Below are positions 8,252-14,161 of a stretch of 35,295 nucleotides of DNA, piece by piece. A program made the position numbers and the translations under genes. The notes beneath the pieces are model-generated. The model saw nothing but the letters and a program-made list of their open reading frames with translations. It was not told where the DNA came from and ran no database searches. The stretch's first letter is position 1. Each line of letters opens with the position of its first letter. This stretch comes from Verrucomicrobiales bacterium (GTDB lineage Bacteria; Verrucomicrobiota; Verrucomicrobiia; Verrucomicrobiales; DEV007), in NCBI GenBank assembly GCA_030730365.1, contig JANQVJ010000039.1, positions 1-35,295 of the forward strand. The letters are read 5' to 3'.

Positions 8252-9529
8252 ATGCAAAATTCATCATCCGGCGGAGACCGGAATCGTAACAGTAACTCCC
8301 GCACCCGTGGCGGATCCCGCAGCGGCGGGGGAGATCGTAACCGTCGCAGCAGTTCACGCAGTGGAGACCGTGACTCTCGTCGTGACGGATCGCGCGGCGA
8401 ATCAGACAGCTCACGTCCGCCTCGCGGCAACCGCTCGTTTGACAACGAACCCGAGATCATTCGCCGCAGCACCGCGCCGAAGCCGACCGGATTCCAGAAG
8501 TTCATCAAGATCATCACCTTCGGGCTTGTCGATCTCGCCGTGAAGAAGCCTGCACCGGGAAAGCCGGCTCCTAAGACGTCCTCGAACCGCAGCAGCAGCA
8601 GTGCAAAGAGCGGCGACAAGCCCGAAAAACGTGAACGCCGCGCCCCTCTCCTCGTCGAACCCACGACCCCGCGCCTCTACGTCGGTAACCTGAGCTACGA
8701 CGCCACCGGCGAAGACCTCACGACCCTCTTTTCCGAGTATGGGACGGTCGCGGAAGCCGCGATCGTGACTCAGCCCGGTTCCGACCGTTCCAAAGGCTTC
8801 GCTTTTGTTGAAATGGGAAGCGTCGAAGAGGCCAAGGCAGCAGCCGCTGCGCTCAATGACAAGGATTTCCAGGGCCGTCAGATGCTCGTGACCGGCGCCA
8901 AGAGCGAGGGACGCAGCGAAGGCGAAAGGGCCCCGCGCGCTCCCCGCGAAGGTCGCTCGAGTGAAGGTCGTTCCGAGGGTCGTTCGCGCGAAGGTCGTTC
9001 CGAAGGCCGTGGCCGCGAACGCGGACGCAGCGGCGATCGCGATCTCATCGAGAAGCCGTCCCGGCAGGTCAAGCCCCTCGAGATCGAAGTCGTCACCTCA
9101 CCTTCTTTGACCGTGACTCACCTCAACGCCGAGGCGTCCGAGATCGACCTCACCGATCTGTTTGCCGGCATAGGCACGATCCAGCATCGCGAAGAGACTT
9201 CGGCCGAAGGCGCTGTCACCAAGACGGTGCGCGTCGAACTCGCAGACACTGCCGAAGCCCAAAAAGCGGTCGAGTTGCTCGACGGCAAGAGTTTCATGGG
9301 CCATCAGATTCGCGTCAGCGGTGGGAAGGACGGCAATTTTTCCGCTCCCGCCGGCCCGGCCGTGACGGAAAATGTGGAGGCTCTCGAGACCGCTGAAGTG
9401 GTTGAGAACGTTGAAACGGTCGAAGCGGAAGCGCTAGTCGAGACCGTGGAAGCTCCCGCAACAGAGGAGATCGTCGAGATCGCCGAGATCGCCGACGTAA
9501 CCGAAGAACCGGAAAATCAGCAGGCCTGA
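8252..9529 (+). CDS. RNA-binding protein with two RRM domains, RS/RG-rich linkers and acidic tail
   Basis: 425 aa from the ATG at 8252 (a TTG at 8240 would add four residues). Residues 1-130 are low complexity, rich in Ser, Arg, Gly and Asp. The first RRM at about 140-216 is canonical, with RNP2 LYVGNL at 142-147 and RNP1 KGFAFVEM at 181-188. Residues 217-270 form an RSEG/REGR repeat tract. A second, degenerate RRM at about 286-357 keeps the fold pattern but its RNP1-equivalent (KTVRVEL) lacks the usual aromatic residues. The last 65 residues are strongly acidic with repeated VE/EI motifs. Bacterial RRM proteins are normally single-domain and about 100 aa, so this architecture, basic RS-rich arms around RRMs plus acidic tail, is unusual and suggests multivalent RNA binding or condensate formation (inference). 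A strong terminator follows 31 bp after the stop. Confidence 0.9.
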   Translation: MQNSSSGGDRNRNSNSRTRGGSRSGGGDRNRRSSSRSGDRDSRRDGSRGESDSSRPPRGNRSFDNEPEIIRRSTAPKPTGFQKFIKIITFGLVDLAVKKPAPGKPAPKTSSNRSSSSAKSGDKPEKRERRAPLLVEPTTPRLYVGNLSYDATGEDLTTLFSEYGTVAEAAIVTQPGSDRSKGFAFVEMGSVEEAKAAAAALNDKDFQGRQMLVTGAKSEGRSEGERAPRAPREGRSSEGRSEGRSREGRSEGRGRERGRSGDRDLIEKPSRQVKPLEIEVVTSPSLTVTHLNAEASEIDLTDLFAGIGTIQHREETSAEGAVTKTVRVELADTAEAQKAVELLDGKSFMGHQIRVSGGKDGNFSAPAGPAVTENVEALETAEVVENVETVEAEALVETVEAPATEEIVEIAEIADVTEEPENQQA

Positions 9530-9560
9530 TCCTTCGCGATCAGTCCCGAATCAATTTGAA

Positions 9561-9588
9561 GCAGGGTCGGTGACGACCCTGCTTTTTT
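9561..9588 (+). terminator. Rho-independent terminator of the RRM gene
   Basis: Perfect 9-bp stem GCAGGGTCG / CGACCCTGC with a four-base loop (GTGA) followed directly by six T residues. It lies 31 bp after the RRM stop codon and closes the plus-strand block that starts with the helicase gene. Confidence 0.93.
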
Positions 9589-9610
9589 GTGTCTGTTCTG
9601 GGGGAATAGT

Positions 9611-9714
9611 CTGGGTTCCCAGGTAGGGAGGCACCGCGGGGCGGCCTTCCGCCGGGGCGTCCCCGTTGAGCGCACAAGATTCAACGGCGGACGGTTCATC
9701 GAACCGTCCCTACC
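9611..9714. repeat. Palindrome-rich intergenic element (REPIN/MITE-like)
   Basis: Several hairpins are packed in about 100 bp: CTGGG/CCCAG (9611-9622), GGCGG/CCGCC (9640-9653), CCGTTGA/TCAACGG (9663-9687) and GGACGGTTC/GAACCGTCC with a 3-base loop (9689-9709). Perfect 8-bp inverted arms GGTAGGGA (9622-9629) and TCCCTACC (9707-9714) bound the inner part. No reading frame with domain character is present. The arrangement resembles a non-coding mobile palindromic element; copy number elsewhere in the genome is unknown. Confidence 0.6.
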
Positions 9715-9799
9715 GCGCTTCTCGCCGGGGTTAGGAATCATCCCGCTCAATTTTTACCGTGGCCCCAATCCAGCGGCATTCCGACCCGACATCATTTAA

Positions 9800-10513
9800 T
9801 TACACGATCCGCCCGCCCGCAGTTCGCCGCGCGGCGGTGCGCAGGTGCTCGCTCATCAGCGCGGCGGCGTCATCAGCCTTCCCGGAGGCGATCGCTTGGA
9901 GGATGGACCCGTGCTGTTTCCAGCCTTCGCGCAGGTGGCTGTCGGTGTCGTTCCCTGCTTCGTAGGAGAGCCGTTTGTAGCTCCAGCAACGCCGGATGAT
10001 TTCCCGCATTGAGAGATTGCCGCAATATTCCGCGATGACGAGATGCAGGGCGAGGTCGAGCCATCGGGCAGCGGTTTGCCAGTCGGGACGCTTGCCCGGC
10101 CTGGCGTCTTCGGCGAGGGTCTTGAGATCAGCGAGGACCTCTGACGGGACGCTGCCGACGCAGGCACGTGACGCCTCTGGCTCGATGAGCTGGCGGGTGC
10201 GGTGCAGATCGACGAGCCAGTCCTCCGCCCCCGGTCGCACGGCGGCACGCTGGTTCAGTGTCTGGCTCACGATGCCGTCGGCAGTGAGTCGCGCGAGCGC
10301 GTGGATCACCGGAGTGCGGCTCATCCCGAGAGCTTCGGCGAGCCGGGTGCTCTTTAACTCGCTGCCGGAGGCAAGTTCGCCGCGCACGATGCGGAGGAGA
10401 ATGCGGTCGTGTGCCTCATCGGCGAGGGAGCGCCGATCCGGATCAACAATGTCTTCGCCGAGGAGAGAACAGAGCTCCGGATAACGGCGCGGGTTGAAAG
10501 GGGGGAGGGACAT
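9800..10513 (-). CDS. GntR-family transcriptional regulator, FadR/FCD subfamily
   Basis: 237 aa. An N-terminal winged helix (about 28-95) has the recognition region TRLAEALGMSRTPVIHALARL. The all-helical FCD effector domain follows (about 98-230), with the usual metal-binding set D153, H157 (LDLALH), H201 (WKQHG) and H223 (SEHLR). Such regulators bind a carboxylate-containing metabolite and repress nearby catabolic genes. The first 27 residues precede the usual GntR start. It is transcribed divergently from the Gfo/Idh/MocA oxidoreductase and aminotransferase genes, with an obvious palindromic operator in the shared spacer, so it very likely controls both itself and them. The effector cannot be named. 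Confidence 0.93.
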   Translation of the reverse strand: MSLPPFNPRRYPELCSLLGEDIVDPDRRSLADEAHDRILLRIVRGELASGSELKSTRLAEALGMSRTPVIHALARLTADGIVSQTLNQRAAVRPGAEDWLVDLHRTRQLIEPEASRACVGSVPSEVLADLKTLAEDARPGKRPDWQTAARWLDLALHLVIAEYCGNLSMREIIRRCWSYKRLSYEAGNDTDSHLREGWKQHGSILQAIASGKADDAAALMSEHLRTAARRTAGGRIV

Positions 10514-10526
10514 GGGAAAAATCAGT

Positions 10527-10554
10527 TTGACAGCAAAAAGGTCGCCCTTAAAGT
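10527..10554 (+). promoter_or_regulatory. Promoter of the oxidoreductase-aminotransferase operon
   Basis: A perfect -35 hexamer TTGACA (10527-10532) is followed after 16 bp by TAAAGT (10549-10554), a moderate -10. The -10 abuts the start of the palindromic operator, so regulator binding there would cover the transcription start. The -35 is strong; the -10 assignment is tentative. Confidence 0.5.
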
Positions 10555-10579
10555 GAATACACTTTCAAAAGTGCATTCA
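10554..10579. promoter_or_regulatory. Palindromic operator, probably bound by the adjacent GntR regulator
   Basis: Arms TGAATACACTTT (10554-10565) and AAAGTGCATTCA (10568-10579) are inverted copies with one mismatch, separated by two bases. The 26-bp site lies between the divergent GntR and Gfo/Idh/MocA genes, 40 bp from the GntR start and 36 bp from the oxidoreductase start. The symmetry, size and place are those expected for a dimeric winged-helix repressor acting on both genes. Confidence 0.75.
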
Positions 10580-10615
10580 TTCAAGGGAATTCTTTCCCTC
10601 TTCCAAACTTTTCTA

Positions 10616-11899
10616 ATGACCCCCGCGACCACAACTCCCGCCACCTTGCCCGTCCTTCGCGGCGGCATGGTCGGAATGGGCATGATCTTTGACGAGACTT
10701 ACGCGCCTTTTTTCGAAGCTGCCGAACATGGCGTCTACGACCAAACCACCGGCGCCTTCCGCGTCGAGCTCGCCGGAGCCGCGACCCGCACCGGTGACCG
10801 GGCCACGGCCTACAGTAAACGACGAGGGCTCACTGCGTTCGGAAATCACGCCGGAGAAAACGCGGTCGGTGACCTTCTTTCGAGCGGGATCGACTTTCTC
10901 TGCGTCGCTTCGCCTGACGACAAACATTTCGACGCCGCGAGGCAGGGGATCGCGGCCGGCCGGCACGTCATCATCGAAAAACCTTCCGTCCTGAGCCTGG
11001 CCGAACTTGATCAGCTCGTCGCTCTCGCGAAGGAGAAAGGCGTTCTCGCAAAGGTCGTTTACCACAAACTCCTCGATCCCGATCACAAGCGGCTCCGCAC
11101 CCTCGTGCATGATAACGTCCTCTCGCACGTGAACAACGGCTACTGCTCACTCCTCGAGCCCAAGTCGATTTCGGGGAGCCAGTTTGCAAGCTGGATCACC
11201 GGTCGCAATCCCGGCACCTATGTTGCCGTCCATTACCTGAAGCTAATCGACTTCACTTTTGGCGGCCAACTCAAGAGTGTTCAATGCACGGGTCAACGTG
11301 GTCTCGTCGGGCCTAAGGACGGACCCACCTGGGACTCGACCCAGCTTCGTCTCGTCTACGAATACGAGAGCGGACGCGAGGCCGCCTTCGACATCCACAC
11401 AAGCTGGGTCACGCCCGACAATTTCCCCGGCTACGTTGAGCAGGAGGTGCAGTTCCGCTTCGACAACGGCGTCTGGAACGGACACAGCCGCAAGCGCGGC
11501 GTCGAGCTCACTGTCGAGGGCCGCACCCCGCACGAGCTTAAAAACACGATCAACAACCATTACAACGCCAGCTTCCTCGAGCCCTGGGGCGAACGCAGCC
11601 GCCGTGGCTACGGGATCGAGGTGATCGAGCGTTTCGCCCGCGAAGTCGCCTATGTCGAACTCGGTGGGAATGAGAGTGGACGCTCCGCCCGTCTCGCGGA
11701 AATGGCCGCACGAGATTACAACGATCTCTCCGCCGACCGCCAGGTCGTCGCCGCCGTCGAAGCGATGGAGGCGATCCTCGCCAAAGCCGTTACCGGTGAA
11801 CCGAACGCGGTCGTCGAAGTCAACGGCCGGTCCGGCGGCCTCGCCCTCTTCCTCCCTGGCAAGTCCGAACCCGAAATGCTTTATCAAGGCACTGTTTGA
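10616..11899 (+). CDS. Gfo/Idh/MocA family NAD(P)-dependent oxidoreductase
   Basis: 427 aa from the ATG at 10616; the frame is open further upstream but that part runs through the operator and into the GntR gene, so it is excluded. The N-terminal Rossmann region starts near LRGGMVGMGMIF (15-25), a variant of the dinucleotide-binding glycine motif. The family lysine motif follows as EKP at 121-123 in HVIIEKPSVLS. The C-terminal alpha/beta domain carries the substrate site. Members oxidise or reduce sugars, inositols and amino sugars; the substrate here is unknown. It is followed after 67 bp by a class III aminotransferase, suggesting consecutive oxidation and transamination of one metabolite (inference), under control of the divergent GntR regulator. 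Confidence 0.9.
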   Translation: MTPATTTPATLPVLRGGMVGMGMIFDETYAPFFEAAEHGVYDQTTGAFRVELAGAATRTGDRATAYSKRRGLTAFGNHAGENAVGDLLSSGIDFLCVASPDDKHFDAARQGIAAGRHVIIEKPSVLSLAELDQLVALAKEKGVLAKVVYHKLLDPDHKRLRTLVHDNVLSHVNNGYCSLLEPKSISGSQFASWITGRNPGTYVAVHYLKLIDFTFGGQLKSVQCTGQRGLVGPKDGPTWDSTQLRLVYEYESGREAAFDIHTSWVTPDNFPGYVEQEVQFRFDNGVWNGHSRKRGVELTVEGRTPHELKNTINNHYNASFLEPWGERSRRGYGIEVIERFAREVAYVELGGNESGRSARLAEMAARDYNDLSADRQVVAAVEAMEAILAKAVTGEPNAVVEVNGRSGGLALFLPGKSEPEMLYQGTV

Positions 11900-11906
11900 T
11901 TCCATC

Positions 11907-11956
11907 ACTCCCATACTCCGTTACTCCCATACTCCCCCCACAGGCGGGAAGCCTGT
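11907..11956. repeat. ACTCC microsatellite plus GC palindrome before the aminotransferase gene
   Basis: ACTCCCATACTCC occurs at 11907-11919 and again at 11923-11935, built from a degenerate 8-bp NTACTCCN unit. It is followed by the hairpin ACAGGC-GGGAA-GCCTGT at 11940-11956. The ACTCC motif continues through the start codon of the aminotransferase gene (ACTCCATGACTCC, then CACTCC), so the repeat shapes the translation start region. Confidence 0.7.
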
Positions 11957-11966
11957 ATCCCACTCC

Positions 11967-13385
11967 ATGACTCCAACACTCCAAGCGCCGGCGGAACGCC
12001 AAACCCCCGCTCGTCCCCAGCACCTCGTCGAACACAAGGGCGAAGAAACCTCGAACCATCTCCGTCACGACCTCGTCGAGACCGAGCCCACCTGCATGCG
12101 CACACGCACTCCGAGCATGGCGGTGCTGCACCGCAGCGCGGGTTCCTATCATTACACCCCCGAAGGACGCAAGCTTGCCGACTTCACTTCCGGCGTGCTC
12201 GTTGCGAACCTCGGTCACAATCCGAAGCGATGGTGGAAACGGATCATGGAATACATGGCCCTCGAAGACGCCTGCGGCGAGAGTGGCTTTCACATGGGCG
12301 TGACCCTGACTTCATACAACGCCGTCACCGAGATCGAGCTCGAGGCGAGTCGTCGTCTTCTCGCCAATCTTCAGGCCGCTCCCGGCGGAGCCCGTCTCGA
12401 GCAGGTCCTCTGGGCCGCGAGCGGCAGCGAAGCCGTGCAAAAAGGTCTTTGGGCCGGACTCGCGAAACGTCCCCAGGGCGACGGCATCATCCTCGCGACG
12501 CGCGGCGGTTTCCACGGCAAGAAGGGTCTTTCGGGCGCCGTCACCGGCAGCGAGACCGACAAAGAGCGTGATCCCCGCGTCCGTTTCATCAGCTTCCCAA
12601 AAGAGGAATGCCGCAGCCTCGAAGCACGCAAAGAGCCGCTCGACCTCGCGCCCTACCGCGCCGAGCTCGAAGCGCTCAAGGCCGAATTCGGCGATCGCCT
12701 TTGTGTTCTCATCACCGAACCCTACCTTGGCGGCGGCGGATCGTATCATCCGCAGAAGGAATACATGCAGATGCTGGCGCAGTTCTGTCAGGAAAACGAT
12801 CTCCTCTTTTTTCTCGATGAAGTGCAGGCCAATTTTGGACGCACCGGCTCGATGTATGCCTACAGCGAATACGGGATCGAGCCCGACCTCGTCGCCCTCG
12901 GGAAAGGACTCGGCAACGGCATGCCTGTTGATGCGGTCGCGGGACGCGCCGACGTCTTCGCCCGCATGGGCTTCGGCGACGGATCGGACACCTGGAGCGG
13001 TCACCCCCTCGGCTGTGCCGCCGTCCTCGCGACTCTCGACGAGTTCGAGCAGACCGACGTCCTGGAGCAGGGCCGTCGTCTCAGTGCCGCGATCGAGGAG
13101 TGCCTCGTAAAACTCAACGCACTGCCTGCGATCAAATATGTCCGCGGCGAAGGCACCGTCTGGGGCATCGAGTGCCAACCCGTCGGCGACATGACCGCTG
13201 AAGAGGTCGCCCACGAGATCGTGCGCCTCTGCTATCTCGGTGACGAGGAAGGGCGTGGTGTGCACTTGTTAGGGCCTCTCGCCGGGAAAGTCATCCGCGT
13301 CGCCCCGCCGTTGAACATGCCCGTGGCTGAGTTGAGGGAATACTTCGAAGTGATGCATCGGATCGCAGCGCGGGTGGGGAGGTGA
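11967..13385 (+). CDS. Class III (omega-type) PLP-dependent aminotransferase
   Basis: 472 aa from the ATG at 11967. Fold-type I, class III features: glycine-rich phosphate-binding AASGSEAV, the aromatic/His motif GGFHGKKG, PLP-pyridine Asp D284 in FFLDEVQANFGRTG, and Schiff-base lysine K313 in ALGKGLGNGMPV. The C-terminal domain ends with IRVAPPLNMP. Class III enzymes move amino groups from omega-amines, diamines or amino acids to keto acids, or act as semialdehyde mutases; this one cannot be placed more exactly. The first about 25 residues are Pro/Gln/Arg-rich and encoded partly by an ACTCC repeat, so the true start might be further in. It is paired with the upstream Gfo/Idh/MocA oxidoreductase under the GntR regulator. 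Confidence 0.9.
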   Translation: MTPTLQAPAERQTPARPQHLVEHKGEETSNHLRHDLVETEPTCMRTRTPSMAVLHRSAGSYHYTPEGRKLADFTSGVLVANLGHNPKRWWKRIMEYMALEDACGESGFHMGVTLTSYNAVTEIELEASRRLLANLQAAPGGARLEQVLWAASGSEAVQKGLWAGLAKRPQGDGIILATRGGFHGKKGLSGAVTGSETDKERDPRVRFISFPKEECRSLEARKEPLDLAPYRAELEALKAEFGDRLCVLITEPYLGGGGSYHPQKEYMQMLAQFCQENDLLFFLDEVQANFGRTGSMYAYSEYGIEPDLVALGKGLGNGMPVDAVAGRADVFARMGFGDGSDTWSGHPLGCAAVLATLDEFEQTDVLEQGRRLSAAIEECLVKLNALPAIKYVRGEGTVWGIECQPVGDMTAEEVAHEIVRLCYLGDEEGRGVHLLGPLAGKVIRVAPPLNMPVAELREYFEVMHRIAARVGR

Positions 13386-13410
13386 GATTCTCATCCGGGT
13401 GGGTCCGGGG

Positions 13411-13570
13411 GTAGCATGGGCATCCTGCCCATGCATTGTGGCATGTCATTCGTGAGTCATTAAAGGACCATTGCGAATGATCGTGCGGAGATTCGGAAGA
13501 TTTTGAGCTTGGGTGTTCTATCGGACTCCGAGCTTCCCGACACGATGCATGGGCAGGATGCCCATGCTAC
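13411..13570. repeat. REPIN-like element: 24-bp perfect inverted repeats, each a hairpin
   Basis: The arms at 13411-13434 and 13547-13570 are exact reverse complements of each other, 112 bp apart, and with one mismatch the match extends to 30 bp per arm. Each arm is also a hairpin by itself, GCATGGGCA-TCC-TGCCCATGC, with a 9-bp stem and 3-base loop. The interior holds CATTCG/CGAATG (near 13447-13479). Two REP hairpins in inverted orientation about 100 bp apart is the architecture of a REPIN, normally mobilised by a RAYT-type transposase. None is encoded in this window. The element lies between convergent genes, the aminotransferase and a small secreted protein. Confidence 0.8.
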
Positions 13571-13623
13571 TTGGGAGGATGTTTGAGTCATGTCGCAGTT
13601 GGTGAGGTGAGGGAACTCTCTGA

Positions 13624-14034
13624 TCACTTTCCCAGCGCCGTCATCACCGACCGCACCGACTCCACCTTCAATCTCTGCCCCGACTTACCCATGACCAGCG
13701 AACTCTCCGCCAGTATCGCATCGCCCGCGGCGATCCAGGTTTCGACTTCTTTCCGCAAGGGAGTCGCATCGAGCGAGGCATGATTTTCGGAGAGCCACTG
13801 CTGCCAGCGCTCGCGCTTCACGTCGATGTATTGCACGACCACTCCCACGTTGGTCATCGTTGCGGGGCCTTCGGCGGGCTTACCCGGCTCCGTTTTCTTG
13901 CCTTTCTCTTTCACAAACGGATCCGCCGGAGCGGAATCGAGAGCCGGTTTCGCATCGGGCTCTGCCGGATCCTGCGCGGATCCGTGAAAGGTGAAAAGAA
14001 GAAGCGCCGTTAAAACGAGAGATAGTTTTTTCAT
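13624..14034 (-). CDS. Small exported protein of unknown function
   Basis: 136 aa. A clear Sec signal peptide (KK, then a hydrophobic core LSLVLTALLLFTF, cleavage after GSA near residue 20) precedes a Pro/Ala/Lys/Glu-rich linker (21-57). A compact mature domain follows (58-136), with a VGVVVQYIDVKRERW strand and a W/L-rich helix, ending GQRLKVESVRSVMTALGK. I do not recognise the family. The start has a hydrophobic, basic N-terminus directly at the ATG, so it is credible despite no Shine-Dalgarno. A TTGACA lies upstream on the same strand. It is convergent with the aminotransferase gene, with the REPIN-like element between. A periplasmic location is expected. Confidence 0.72.
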   Translation of the reverse strand: MKKLSLVLTALLLFTFHGSAQDPAEPDAKPALDSAPADPFVKEKGKKTEPGKPAEGPATMTNVGVVVQYIDVKRERWQQWLSENHASLDATPLRKEVETWIAAGDAILAESSLVMGKSGQRLKVESVRSVMTALGK

Positions 14035-14051
14035 GAGGTTCCCAGTCTTTC

Positions 14052-14094
14052 ACAAAAGCGGGAGCCTTGTGTCAAATCCACCCCGCTCTTTTGT
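14052..14094 (-). promoter_or_regulatory. Possible promoter/operator of the small exported protein gene
   Basis: On the minus strand a perfect TTGACA hexamer lies at 14075-14070, with no good -10 (TGAAAG at 17 bp spacing). It sits between the arms of an imperfect inverted repeat, ACAAAAGCGGG at 14052-14062 and CCCGCTCTTTTGT at 14082-14094 (two-base insertion in one arm). Position immediately upstream of the ATG at 14034 makes a regulatory role plausible. Confidence 0.35.
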
Positions 14095-14161
14095 AAAAGT
14101 TCGGTAAAAGAGGGGGCCGGGGCCGTCGTCTGAATCGTTCGGTGGGAGTCTTGCCTCTGTA

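Noticed and set aside
10409..10615. N-terminal extension of the Gfo/Idh/MocA protein into the GntR gene
   Set aside because: It would translate through the promoter and operator, and the Rossmann fold begins soon after the ATG at 10616.
11652..11966. N-terminal extension of the aminotransferase overlapping the oxidoreductase gene
   Set aside because: The added 105 residues are a Ser/Pro/Arg-rich shadow of the preceding gene in another frame.
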